DNA from: DATFVA01 sp963839165
Lineage (GTDB): Bacteria > Bacteroidota > Ignavibacteria > Ignavibacteriales > Ignavibacteriaceae
Direction of reading: 5' to 3'
Length of the DNA stretch: 64,000 nucleotides
NCBI GenBank assembly: GCA_963839165.1
Contig: CAWIUG010000005.1
Span: 372,001-436,000, forward strand
Position numbers and translations under genes: made by a program. Every line of letters starts with the position of its first letter. Positions within the stretch are counted from its first letter, which is position 1. The notes beneath the pieces were generated by a model. That model had not been told where the DNA came from and did no database searches. It was given only the letters and a program-made list of their open reading frames with translations. This document shows positions 23,886 through 32,670 of this stretch, one piece after another.

Positions 23886-25604
23886 ATGGCAGAAGATAAA
23901 AATAACATGACTAGCGGGAACACAGAGAATAATGTTCCCTCTCCTTCAAATTTTATTAAAGAAATAATAAATCAACATCTGGAAAATGGCAGATACAACA
24001 GTGTGCATACAAGATTTCCTCCTGAACCCAATGGCTATTTGCATATAGGACACGCAAAATCAATATGTTTGAATTTCGGACTGGCAAAAGAATACGGCGG
24101 TTTATGTAATTTAAGGTTCGATGACACCAATCCCACCAAAGAAGATGTAGAGTATGTTGATTCAATAAAGGAGGATATTAAATGGCTGGGATTCGACTGG
24201 CAGGACAGGCTTTATTTCGCCAGCGATTATTTTGATACGCTATATGAATATGCTGAGAGGCTTATTAGAAAAAGTAAGGCTTACGTAGATAGTTCTTCAC
24301 CTGAGGAAATAAAAAATTTGCGGGGGACACCAACACAACCCGGGACAGAGAGTCCATACCGAAAACGTTCTGTTGAAGAAAACATTGAACTTTTTGAAAA
24401 GATGAAGAACGGAGAATTTGATGAGGGAACTCAGGTACTAAGGGCAAAAATCGATATGTCATCTCCCAATATGCTGCTTCGTGATCCCATTATGTACAGG
24501 ATCAGGAAGGTATCCCATCATCGTACCGGAGATAAATGGTGCATCTATCCGATGTACGACTGGGCTCACGGTCAATCGGATTCCATAGAGATGATCACTC
24601 ATTCAATATGTACACTGGAATTTGAAGTTCACCGACCTTTATATGATTGGTTTGTTAAAGAACTTGAGATATTTGCACCGCAGCAGATTGAATTTGCCAG
24701 ACTCAACCTCAGTTACACAATAATGAGTAAAAGGAAACTCCTTACCCTGGTAATTGAGAAATATGTAAGCGGATGGGATGATCCCCGGATGCCGACAATA
24801 TCTGCATTCAGAAGACGTGGTTATACCCCGGAATCAATCAGGTATTTTTCTGAAAGAGTAGGAGTGGCCAAACGAGATAATACAATTGATGTTGCATTAC
24901 TTGAGCACAGCCTGCGGGAGGATTTGAATAAAAGCGCAAGGCGTGTTATGGCCGTACTTAAACCATTAAAAATAACTCTCATTAATTATCCTGAAGGTAA
25001 ATCTGAAGAACTCGAGGCGGTGAACAATCCTGAGGATGCGTCAATGGGAACGAGAGTCATTCCATTTTCACGGGAACTTTACATTGAACAGGATGATTTC
25101 ATGGAGAACCCTCCCAGGAAATTCTTCAGGCTGTCACCCGGAAATGAAGTTCGTCTTCGTTACGCTTATATTATAAAGTGTGAAGAAATAATTAAAGACG
25201 AAAACGGAAATATCATTGAACTAAAATGCACTTACGATCCGGAAACTAAAAGCGGTTCTTCAAGTCAGCGAAAAGTAAAAGGAACGATTCATTGGGTAAC
25301 TTCAGACAAAGCTGTTAATGCAGAAGTAAGACTATATGACAGGTTATTTTCAGTTGAGGATCCTGAAGCTGACCCCGAAAAGGATTTCAGAGAATTTATA
25401 AATCCCGATTCTCTTCAGGTTATTAGTGAGGCAAAACTTGAACCCTGCCTTAGAGATGCGCAACCTGGGGACAGGTTCCAGTTTGAACGCCTCGGCTATT
25501 TTTGCGCAGACATAAAAGATTCGAAACCAGGTAACCTGGTCTTCAACAGAACAGTTACTTTGCGCGATACATGGGCAAAGATAGAAAAAAGAGACCGGAA
25601 ATAA
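23886..25604 (+). CDS. glnS: Glutaminyl-tRNA synthetase
   Basis: A 572-residue class I synthetase charging tRNA-Gln directly. The catalytic motif PEPNGYLHIGHAKS lies at about residues 46-59, and the KMSKS-type loop appears as IMSKRKL near residue 280. The C-terminal anticodon-binding beta-barrel domains are complete (to about residue 570). GlnS in bacteria is of eukaryotic origin by old transfer and is found in Proteobacteria and many FCB bacteria. It makes the indirect GatCAB route unnecessary for tRNA-Gln. Directly downstream of gltX; a tRNA-Leu gene follows 92 bases after its stop. Confidence 0.97.
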   Translation: MAEDKNNMTSGNTENNVPSPSNFIKEIINQHLENGRYNSVHTRFPPEPNGYLHIGHAKSICLNFGLAKEYGGLCNLRFDDTNPTKEDVEYVDSIKEDIKWLGFDWQDRLYFASDYFDTLYEYAERLIRKSKAYVDSSSPEEIKNLRGTPTQPGTESPYRKRSVEENIELFEKMKNGEFDEGTQVLRAKIDMSSPNMLLRDPIMYRIRKVSHHRTGDKWCIYPMYDWAHGQSDSIEMITHSICTLEFEVHRPLYDWFVKELEIFAPQQIEFARLNLSYTIMSKRKLLTLVIEKYVSGWDDPRMPTISAFRRRGYTPESIRYFSERVGVAKRDNTIDVALLEHSLREDLNKSARRVMAVLKPLKITLINYPEGKSEELEAVNNPEDASMGTRVIPFSRELYIEQDDFMENPPRKFFRLSPGNEVRLRYAYIIKCEEIIKDENGNIIELKCTYDPETKSGSSSQRKVKGTIHWVTSDKAVNAEVRLYDRLFSVEDPEADPEKDFREFINPDSLQVISEAKLEPCLRDAQPGDRFQFERLGYFCADIKDSKPGNLVFNRTVTLRDTWAKIEKRDRK

Positions 25605-25696
25605 TTCTATCCGATTATGCATTTGATTATTGATTTATGTTACTTGAAACTGAGTTGAAATACACTGATATTTGAACCTCTTTTTATGAATTCTTT

Positions 25697-25782
25697 GCCG
25701 AAGTGGCGGAATTGGTAGACGCGCTGGACTCAAAATCCAGTGGGGCTTACACCTCGTGCCGGTTCGAGTCCGGCCTTCGGTA
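25697..25782 (+). tRNA. tRNA-Leu (anticodon CAA)
   Basis: An 86-base class II tRNA: acceptor GCCGAAG/CTTCGGT (first pair G:U), D arm with GGCGGAATTGGTAGACGC, anticodon stem CTGGA/TCCAG with loop CTCAAAA (anticodon CAA, decoding UUG), a long variable arm, TTCGAGT T loop and discriminator A. The 3' CCA is not encoded. It reads in the same direction as gltX-glnS. Confidence 0.97.
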
Positions 25783-25959
25783 CTATATATTTCAGAACTA
25801 TTCAATATATGAATAATATTTAAAGATTCTTCTGTCATACCAGGGGATATATCCGATCAAAAAAAGCTTCCCTCCTAATCTCTAAGGTACATATTAATTA
25901 TTCGTCATCACATCAAAAGTTTTTTTGCTTTATATTTTAGTTCATAAAAAGATAATGGT

Positions 25960-27069
25960 ATGGATTACCCTGCTGCAGAAGACATAACAACTGCCTCACC
26001 GGTACAACCTATAATATCAGAAAATATAGTTGACCGTAAGTGGGATTCATTTGTTCAATCAAATCCCTCGGGTTTTCATGAACAAACCAGCGGCTGGGCG
26101 GCTGCTAAATTACTTGAAGGCTGGAAACCGTTAAGGATAATTTTTACACAGGATCAGCATATAAGGGGAGGTTTCCAAATCCTTCTAAAGCATAAAAAGT
26201 ATGCGGGGACAGTAGGTTTTCTTAATAAGGGACCCTTAATCGATACTAATGATCCTTTCCTGAAAGAACTTATAATTTCCGAGCTTAAAAAGACTGCTAA
26301 AGTTTTTCATCTAAAACTATTAATTATCTCTCCTCCTGGCAGCGGTCATTCGGAAATATTCAGGTTCGACAAAAACGATTTTCCGGAGAACAAGGTATTT
26401 ACAATTATTGACAGCACATTGGAAATAGATCTGAAAAAGCCATCGGAATCTTTAATGAAAGATCTGAGAAAAACTCTGCGCAATAACGTAAGACATCTTG
26501 ATGGATTGAAACTGCGCAGAGGAAAAATTGAAGAGCTGAGCCTCTTTTACGATTTAATGCTTGAAACCTGTAGTCGCCAGGGTGTTTCTCCCAATCCTTC
26601 AAGTCTGGAAATTTTTGAAACTTTGTGGAAAAATTTTTCACCTGATGATATGATACGGCTTTATTTCATTGAAAAAGGAAATGAGTTAATTGCAGGCGCT
26701 GTAATGCTTCTCATAAGAGACCGTTTCATAATTTGGAAGATAGGATGGAACGGGAAATATTCGAAATCTAATCCAAATGCTGCCTTATTCTGGTACTCTA
26801 TAATGCTGGCTAAAGAACAAGGATTTAAGGTGTTTGATTTTGCATCCATCGATCTGAAAACAGCGGAACAGATCAGGGATCAAAAAAAATTACCAACGGA
26901 GATAATCAGTACTCCAACTTTTTTTAAACTTGGATTTGGAGGAGAAATAGTAAAGCTGCCAGGTTCATTCATTCATTTCCCGAACTCATCTTTTAAAGCA
27001 GCGTATAAGTTTTACTGCATGCTGCAGCCGATGATTTCAATCCTCCCCCGACCCGGAAAAAATGACTGA
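25960..27069 (+). CDS. FemAB-like / GNAT-fold aminoacyl or acyl transferase
   Basis: A 369-residue protein built as a tandem GNAT fold, as in FemA/FemB/FemX peptidoglycan-bridge transferases and related BioF2-type acyltransferases. The opening 'WDSFVQSNPSGFHEQTSGW' is the family's usual start, and a basic 'LRKTLRNNVRHLDGLKLRR' segment corresponds to the helical link. The second lobe has 'LIAGAVMLLIRDRFIIWKIG' and 'FWYSIMLAKEQGFKVFDF'. Fem enzymes use aminoacyl-tRNA to extend the stem peptide, but Gram-negative relatives often act in exopolysaccharide or lipid modification. No substrate can be assigned. It is a lone gene between tRNA-Leu and the rhodanese gene. Confidence 0.75.
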   Translation: MDYPAAEDITTASPVQPIISENIVDRKWDSFVQSNPSGFHEQTSGWAAAKLLEGWKPLRIIFTQDQHIRGGFQILLKHKKYAGTVGFLNKGPLIDTNDPFLKELIISELKKTAKVFHLKLLIISPPGSGHSEIFRFDKNDFPENKVFTIIDSTLEIDLKKPSESLMKDLRKTLRNNVRHLDGLKLRRGKIEELSLFYDLMLETCSRQGVSPNPSSLEIFETLWKNFSPDDMIRLYFIEKGNELIAGAVMLLIRDRFIIWKIGWNGKYSKSNPNAALFWYSIMLAKEQGFKVFDFASIDLKTAEQIRDQKKLPTEIISTPTFFKLGFGGEIVKLPGSFIHFPNSSFKAAYKFYCMLQPMISILPRPGKND

Positions 27070-27187
27070 ACCTATTCTTAATTATATTTGATTTCAAAAT
27101 GATTATAACTAAATTTTGTTTCATTTTTACCGCTTTGACTGTTCATTACTAGGGTACTTGTGACATAATAAAATTGTGAGTCAGATT

Positions 27188-27910
27188 ATGCGTATTTCTT
27201 TTACTAAAATACTATTGATCCTGTTTATCGCTATTGCAGCGGCACTACTTGTTAACTACCTTCAGCCTGATGGTCTTCCTTTATTTAACAAACAGACGAC
27301 TCTCCATACAGATAAAATCCTTAATGATCAGCTGACTCAAAAGAAAGTTACCGAAACCGGACCCGAGACATTGAAAACCGATTATAACAAAACTGCTGCA
27401 GAAAAGAGCAGGGTGCAGATAAATGAAGATCTGCTGCCTCAGTACAAGTATAAATCTGATTCCGATCTTGCCAAGGATAACAAGGAGAATATTCAGACAG
27501 ACAATACTGATGATAAAGATAAAGGACTAAATTTAAACAATTTAACCCGTGATGTTTTTAACCAACCCAGGCTCATTTCACTGGCACAAGCTTATGAACT
27601 TTATTCAGATAAAATTCTTTTTGTTGATGCGAGGGATCCTGAAGAATATGAAGACGGACATATAGCCGGTGCAGTAAATCTTCCGCTTTTCCGGCTTGAT
27701 GAGTACAGCAGCAGGATGTCCTATTTAGATAAATCAGAACCTCTCGTAGTATATTGTGAGGGTACTGACTGTGATATGAGTATCCGTTTAGGAAACGAGT
27801 TATTCTCGAAAGGTTTCAAAAAAGTATTTGTCTTTTTCGGCGGTTGGGAAGAATGGAAAGGCGCAGATTACCCCGTAGTTACATCAGATACAAATATTCA
27901 ATTAAATTAA
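27188..27910 (+). CDS. Membrane-anchored rhodanese-domain protein
   Basis: A 240-residue protein. An N-terminal membrane helix (ISFTKILLILFIAIAAALLVNYL) is followed by a polar, charged linker of about 90 residues and a single rhodanese domain at about residues 130-230. The domain has the usual 'VDARDPEEYEDGHIAGAVNLP' opening and an active-site loop Y-C-E-G-T-D-C whose first Cys is the persulfide-carrying residue. I use the ATG at 27188; an in-frame GTG four codons upstream is the alternative. The MauE/DoxX-like gene starts directly after its stop codon, so the two are co-translated. A periplasm-facing sulfur-transfer or redox role is inferred. Confidence 0.82.
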   Translation: MRISFTKILLILFIAIAAALLVNYLQPDGLPLFNKQTTLHTDKILNDQLTQKKVTETGPETLKTDYNKTAAEKSRVQINEDLLPQYKYKSDSDLAKDNKENIQTDNTDDKDKGLNLNNLTRDVFNQPRLISLAQAYELYSDKILFVDARDPEEYEDGHIAGAVNLPLFRLDEYSSRMSYLDKSEPLVVYCEGTDCDMSIRLGNELFSKGFKKVFVFFGGWEEWKGADYPVVTSDTNIQLN

Positions 27911-28390
27911 ATGACAGTCGTTCTATCCAATAAATATTTGTTGTTTTCTTTAAGGCTCATCCTTGGAGTTCTGTTTATCTATTCAGCGGTGACGAAAATA
28001 ACTGACTTAGAATATTTTGCAAAATCACTTTATAACTACAAACTCCTTCCTGAAGAATCCCTTAATTTTTTCGCTCTTATTCTTCCCTGGCTTGAACTTA
28101 TCATCGGTCTGTTGCTCATCGGCGGTATCTATACCAGAGAAAGTGCGTTGCTTGGAACAGTATTGATGATCTTATTTATCGGAGCAGTCAGTATTGCACT
28201 TGAAAGGGGTCTGGATATTGAGTGCGGCTGTTTCGGAACAAGAGATGGCAGCCGTGTAGGAGTACTGAAAATAATTGAAGATGTATTTATACTTCTGGGA
28301 TTCATCTGGCTCTCAGTATTTGGGCCGGGATTCCTTGCTCTGGTTAAACCAGAGAATAGTAATAATAAAAAGCCCGAATCCTCCTTTTAA
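27911..28390 (+). CDS. MauE/DoxX-family membrane protein
   Basis: A 159-residue protein with four transmembrane segments. The opening 'LRLILGVLFIYSAVTKITD' is the DoxX/MauE family signature, and the ECGCFG motif between helices three and four is typical of MauE-like members, many of which support disulfide or quinone-linked redox chemistry (MauE is needed for methylamine dehydrogenase maturation). No mau genes are near, so that specific role should not be assumed. The ATG abuts the TAA of the rhodanese gene, so they act as a pair. The gene's 3' end overlaps the convergent DnaE-like gene by 4 bases. Confidence 0.8.
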   Translation: MTVVLSNKYLLFSLRLILGVLFIYSAVTKITDLEYFAKSLYNYKLLPEESLNFFALILPWLELIIGLLLIGGIYTRESALLGTVLMILFIGAVSIALERGLDIECGCFGTRDGSRVGVLKIIEDVFILLGFIWLSVFGPGFLALVKPENSNNKKPESSF

Positions 28391-29988
28391 CCATTCTTTT
28401 CAACTGCATCCATGGTATCTCTAAGCACCCCCAGAGATCGCTGGCTCAGCAGGTCGATTTTTATGAGGCCGAGCTCTTCAACCGAATACATATCAGGCTG
28501 TGTAATAATAAGTCCCAATCCTTTATTCTTCGCGTATTCAAGTGCCGTATAATTTGTAATAGGGCCAGGAGTAATCAAAATACCGCTTGGATGAATACTC
28601 AGGTGCCTTGGAAATCCGGCCAGTTTTTCTGCCATTGAAACAATGGACCTCCAGGGTTCTACTTTAAAGTTAAGAGACCTTGCTTCAGGAAATTTTTCGG
28701 ATAGTTCAGACAGATTCCTTGCATCCGTCCATGGAATAAACTTACTGTATTTAGATATTTCCCCATTGGTAAAACCGTATGCTTTTGCAACTTCCCTGAA
28801 GGCAGACCTTGCGCGAAAAGTAACAGTTGTTGAAATCATAGCAACATTTTCATAACCATATTTATCAAAAACATATTTTACAATCTCATCTCTTTCCTTC
28901 CAGGAAAAATCGATGTCAATATCCGGAGGACTGCTTCTTCCTTTGTTTAAGAATCTTTCAAAGTACAGGTTATGTTTTATCGGATCTACCTCAGTTATTC
29001 CCAGGCAGTAAGAAACGATACTATTAGCCGCTGATCCGCGCCCGATAGTTATCATCCCACGCTTCCTGGCTTCCATTAAAATATCCCAGACGACCAGGAA
29101 ATAATCTGTAAAATCCATTTCATGGATCACCTGCAGTTCCATCTTCAACCTGTCTACAGCCGAATCGATCATAGGAGAATATCTGCGTCCTAACCCTTCG
29201 AAGCATTTCTCCCATAACAATGTATAAGAATCCTTCTCAGGTGGAACGTCAAATTGGGGAAATTTATACTCATTCAGTCGTAGATCGACATTACAGTTCC
29301 GGGCAATATAATCTGTATTGAAAATTGCTTCTGGAACCTTGCTGTAAATGTTTTTCAGTTCGCGTTCATCTTTGAAATAAGCTTCTTTGTCAGCCAGTTC
29401 TGAATCCTCTATATTATCAGCATTTTTATTAAGCCTTATAGCGGTAACAATTCTATGCAATTCAAAATCATTTTGATCGAGGAAATACACAGGATTCGAG
29501 GCAGCCATTTTAATTTTATTTTTTTCTGCGTAAGTGTAGAGATTTCGAGCGTTGATCATGTTAGCCGAAGTTATAATCAGTTCAGCGTATATATTATCCC
29601 TGTTCCTTGCTGCTTCAAGTAAATCACGTGATGGAGTAATTATAAATAAATTTTCCAATGGCCGTCTTAACAGTGAAAAAAGGTCAAAATCATCATTAAG
29701 CTTACGCGATGTAATTATTCTGCAGAGATCTGAATATCCATGAAAATTCCTGGCAAGCAGCAAAGCATATACTGATTCATTGCCGGGCTGGTTGATTAAA
29801 CAGCCAAGGATTGGTTTAATCCCATGCTCTTTAGCTTTTTTTGCAAAAGGGATAAGTCCATACATACCATTTGTATCCGTCAAGGCCAGTGATTTCACCT
29901 GATTTTTCTTTGCTTTATCAATAAGTTCCTCTATCCGGGAAGTACCTTTCAGCAAAGAATAATTAGAATGTACATGCAGAGGGATCAT
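28387..29988 (-). CDS. Half-length DnaE-like DNA polymerase III alpha protein (PHP + palm only)
   Basis: A 533-residue protein matching only the N-terminal half of DnaE (normally 980-1170). PHP domain at 1-200 with HVH (residues 5-7) and LTDT at 36-39, where DnaE usually has TDH. Palm/thumb has GRGSA at about 317 and catalytic Asps D356 and D358 in PPDIDIDF; the third catalytic Asp, D512, is in LIKIDLLSQRS. The protein stops 21 residues later, where fingers, beta-clamp binding and OB domains should follow. The MauE gene occupies the downstream DNA, so this is not a local frameshift. It may be a relic, a split-gene half, or a repurposed polymerase fragment. Unaided DNA synthesis is unlikely. 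Confidence 0.82.
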   Translation of the reverse strand: MIPLHVHSNYSLLKGTSRIEELIDKAKKNQVKSLALTDTNGMYGLIPFAKKAKEHGIKPILGCLINQPGNESVYALLLARNFHGYSDLCRIITSRKLNDDFDLFSLLRRPLENLFIITPSRDLLEAARNRDNIYAELIITSANMINARNLYTYAEKNKIKMAASNPVYFLDQNDFELHRIVTAIRLNKNADNIEDSELADKEAYFKDERELKNIYSKVPEAIFNTDYIARNCNVDLRLNEYKFPQFDVPPEKDSYTLLWEKCFEGLGRRYSPMIDSAVDRLKMELQVIHEMDFTDYFLVVWDILMEARKRGMITIGRGSAANSIVSYCLGITEVDPIKHNLYFERFLNKGRSSPPDIDIDFSWKERDEIVKYVFDKYGYENVAMISTTVTFRARSAFREVAKAYGFTNGEISKYSKFIPWTDARNLSELSEKFPEARSLNFKVEPWRSIVSMAEKLAGFPRHLSIHPSGILITPGPITNYTALEYAKNKGLGLIITQPDMYSVEELGLIKIDLLSQRSLGVLRDTMDAVEKNG

Positions 29989-30051
29989 TTATTTCTGTCT
30001 TTTTCGAAAATTAAATTAACCAGGGGATAAAGTGAATGGGGAAAAAACCGG

Positions 30052-31332
30052 CTATGATCTATTTAATGCTTTCATCCCGATATCACGGCGAAAATACATA
30101 CCTTCAAATTTAATCTTATTTAAAGCTCCATATGCCAGAGTTCTGGCTTTCTGAAGATCATTCTCTTCAAGCACCGCGGTTACCCCGATCACCCGACCCC
30201 CTGCAGTAAGAATCCTGCCATCCTTTAAAGCAGTACCTGCATGAAAAATAATCAGTTGATCGGAATCCAAACCGTTAAGTCCTGATATTTCAATGTCCTT
30301 CGAATAACTTTCAGGATATCCTCCAGAAACAGCCACCACACATACAGCAGTTCCTTCTGAAAAAGAAACTGCATCTTTATTCAGTTTACCGGAGGCAGCA
30401 GAATAGAGAAGATTAAGGAAATCCCCTTCAATAAGAGGAAGCACTGCCTGAGTTTCAGGATCGCCGAACCTGCAGTTAAATTCGATTACCTTTGGACCCT
30501 CTGAGGTTATCATTAATCCAGCGTAAATACAGCCAGAAAATTTCCGGTCTTCCTTCCTCATCCCTTCAAGCACAGGTTTAATTATTTCGTTGCTAATCCT
30601 GCCCGCCATCTTTTTATCGATCACAGGAGCGGGCGAATAAGCACCCATTCCCCCCGTATTTCTACCTGTATCCTTTTCACCGATTCTTTTATGATCCTGG
30701 GAAGAAGGAAGCAGCATGAATTCATCACCGTCAGTTACAGCCAGTACTGAAGCTTCTTCACCCTCAAGAAATTCTTCAATGATAATTCTTCCCCCAGCAT
30801 CTCCGAAAACGTTATCCAGAAATATTTCCTTTAAAGCCTTATTAGCTTCATCATTATTGATACAGATAATCACGCCTTTTCCGGCAGCGAGTCCATCAGC
30901 TTTTATTACAACAGGGTAACCTGAATTTTTCAGGAAGTCAGCCGCTTCATTAAAATGAGATTTGTCAAATTCCCTATAATCTGCAGTAGGTATTGAATAT
31001 TTTACCATCAGTTTTTTTGCAAAGGATTTATGTCCTTCTATTTCTGCGGCTTTCGCTGAAGGTCCGAATACTTTTATATTTTGATCGCGGAGAAAATCGG
31101 CAAGTCCATCAACCAGAGGTTGTTCGGGTCCTATTACAACTAAGTCGATGCTCTCGGAATGGCAGAAGTCAGCAATATTCCGGTTCCCTTTTTCAAGAAT
31201 CACATTTTGTCCTACTGAAGCAGTGCCTGGATTTCCTGGACTTATGAAAAGCTTATTTATCAAATTACTTCGGGAAATTTTCCACGCCAAGGCATGTTCC
31301 CTTCCACCGGATCCAAGTACAAGAACATTCAT
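30052..31332 (-). CDS. purD: Phosphoribosylamine--glycine ligase
   Basis: A 426-residue ATP-grasp enzyme of purine synthesis (GAR synthetase), which joins phosphoribosylamine and glycine using ATP. Start MNVLVLGSGGREHALAWKI is the PurD hallmark. The ATP-grasp core has 'PVVIKADGLAAGKGVIIC' at about residues 136-153, IIEEFLEGEEASV, and 'EFNCRFGDPETQAVLPLI' with the metal ligands. Its ATG overlaps the TAA of the upstream glycosyltransferase by one base, so the two are translationally coupled although unrelated in function. guaB, another purine gene, lies one gene further upstream, suggesting a loosely purine-linked minus-strand operon. Confidence 0.97.
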   Translation of the reverse strand: MNVLVLGSGGREHALAWKISRSNLINKLFISPGNPGTASVGQNVILEKGNRNIADFCHSESIDLVVIGPEQPLVDGLADFLRDQNIKVFGPSAKAAEIEGHKSFAKKLMVKYSIPTADYREFDKSHFNEAADFLKNSGYPVVIKADGLAAGKGVIICINNDEANKALKEIFLDNVFGDAGGRIIIEEFLEGEEASVLAVTDGDEFMLLPSSQDHKRIGEKDTGRNTGGMGAYSPAPVIDKKMAGRISNEIIKPVLEGMRKEDRKFSGCIYAGLMITSEGPKVIEFNCRFGDPETQAVLPLIEGDFLNLLYSAASGKLNKDAVSFSEGTAVCVVAVSGGYPESYSKDIEISGLNGLDSDQLIIFHAGTALKDGRILTAGGRVIGVTAVLEENDLQKARTLAYGALNKIKFEGMYFRRDIGMKALNRS

Positions 31333-32615
31333 TATATTTCTGCTTTTATTAAAAACTGGAATTGCTTTGTCAACTGCTCGGTGAGAAAATCTCTCCTGTG
31401 CTTTTCAATAAATTCCTCATTAGGCTTAGGTAGCCTGTTTTCAATATATAGCTCATATACATTCATAATTGCTTTCTTAATAGCTTCCACATCATCAGGT
31501 GCAGTAATAAAAGCAGCACCGTATTCCTCAACCGCGGTTTTTACTGATCCTTCCGGAATTGAGGCAATGATAGGTTTCCTTGTTCCAAAATATTCAAAAG
31601 TTTTCCCGGATGAAATTGTATCACTATTTTTTCCATGACCCAGCATCACCCAGAGAATATCGCTGGTAATTGTTTTAATAAGCGCATCCTTATGATTAAG
31701 GTATCCGTATACTTTTACAAAGTCCTGGAGATCGAGTTTACGTATGAGCTTTCTGTTCTCATTCCTTAAGAAGCCTATAAAATGAAGTTCAATATTAGCG
31801 GCGATATCAGGTCTCTCAAGCGATAGTTTCTTAAATGCACGTAAAAAATATTTTGGGGTTATGAATTCATAGAATAAACCCGAATAAGTTAATCTCATCT
31901 TACCGTTATTCTTTTTCTCAGGGACAAGGTTCTCAAAATCTTCAGGATCAAATCCCTGTGGAATAATAAAAACATCCTCAAAAGTTATGAACCTGTAACG
32001 GTCCAGAATCCTTTCCTTCATTCTCCTATTAGTAACAATTATCCTGTCTGCCGCCTTCAACGCAGCATATTCCATTGATTTATGCAGATAACTATGAAGA
32101 GGAGTTGGATAGAATCCGAAATGATTTCCATACCAGAGATCACGATAGTCAACAACAAGTGGAAGGCTGAATTCCGTTTTAAGTTTAACCGCCATGTTAA
32201 AAGTTGAGAATGGTGGTCCGGTCACATAAATTATATCAAATTGCTCCTCTGTTAGAAGCTTTCTGGCGGTTATCAAGGCTTTAGAACTCCACCCCGTTTT
32301 GTTATCAGGAATGAATACAGTTGCACTCATCCTGCTCAGAAATTTTCTTATCCATTCGGGAGGAATTTTAACAGTTCCCCTCTTCTGCATCCTGGAATTT
32401 ATGTCATTCCCTTCAGTCCGGATAATTCTTATACCTGCCTTTTCAGCTTCATTCAGCAGTGTGTTATCATGAGCATAGTAAGCAGTATTGCCGGTCGTAA
32501 GAACGGTTGGTTCCCAGTTATACTGCTTCATGTATTTAGTAAACTTGAGTGTTCGCTGAACTCCGCTAAGCCCCATAGGAGGGTAATAATATGATATCAC
32601 CAGAACCTTGAACAT
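31332..32615 (-). CDS. Family 4-like glycosyltransferase
   Basis: A 427-residue GT-B fold glycosyltransferase. The N-terminal domain opens VLVISYYYPPMGLSGVQRT, as in GT4-type enzymes with the sugar-acceptor side first. A middle segment AADRIIVTNRRMKERI and a C-terminal nucleotide-sugar domain with 'SGKTFEYFGTRKPIIASIPEG' follow, where the E in F-E-Y-F is the usual nucleotide-ribose contact. It probably adds a sugar in cell-surface polysaccharide or glycolipid synthesis; donor and acceptor cannot be told. It precedes purD with a one-base overlap and follows guaB by about 55 bases. Confidence 0.85.
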   Translation of the reverse strand: MFKVLVISYYYPPMGLSGVQRTLKFTKYMKQYNWEPTVLTTGNTAYYAHDNTLLNEAEKAGIRIIRTEGNDINSRMQKRGTVKIPPEWIRKFLSRMSATVFIPDNKTGWSSKALITARKLLTEEQFDIIYVTGPPFSTFNMAVKLKTEFSLPLVVDYRDLWYGNHFGFYPTPLHSYLHKSMEYAALKAADRIIVTNRRMKERILDRYRFITFEDVFIIPQGFDPEDFENLVPEKKNNGKMRLTYSGLFYEFITPKYFLRAFKKLSLERPDIAANIELHFIGFLRNENRKLIRKLDLQDFVKVYGYLNHKDALIKTITSDILWVMLGHGKNSDTISSGKTFEYFGTRKPIIASIPEGSVKTAVEEYGAAFITAPDDVEAIKKAIMNVYELYIENRLPKPNEEFIEKHRRDFLTEQLTKQFQFLIKAEI

Positions 32616-32670
32616 AGAACTCCCAGATTTAATAACACCTCCAAAAATAAATAAAATTAGAACATCATTC

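Noticed and set aside
28387..28480. Split intein at the end of the DnaE-like protein
   Set aside because: The end (AVEKNG) has no intein N-terminal Cys block or following intein-like sequence.
31198..31217. CACATTTTGTCCTACT, a look-alike of the repeated motif
   Set aside because: It lies inside the purD coding sequence, is only partly similar and encodes conserved residues; coincidence.
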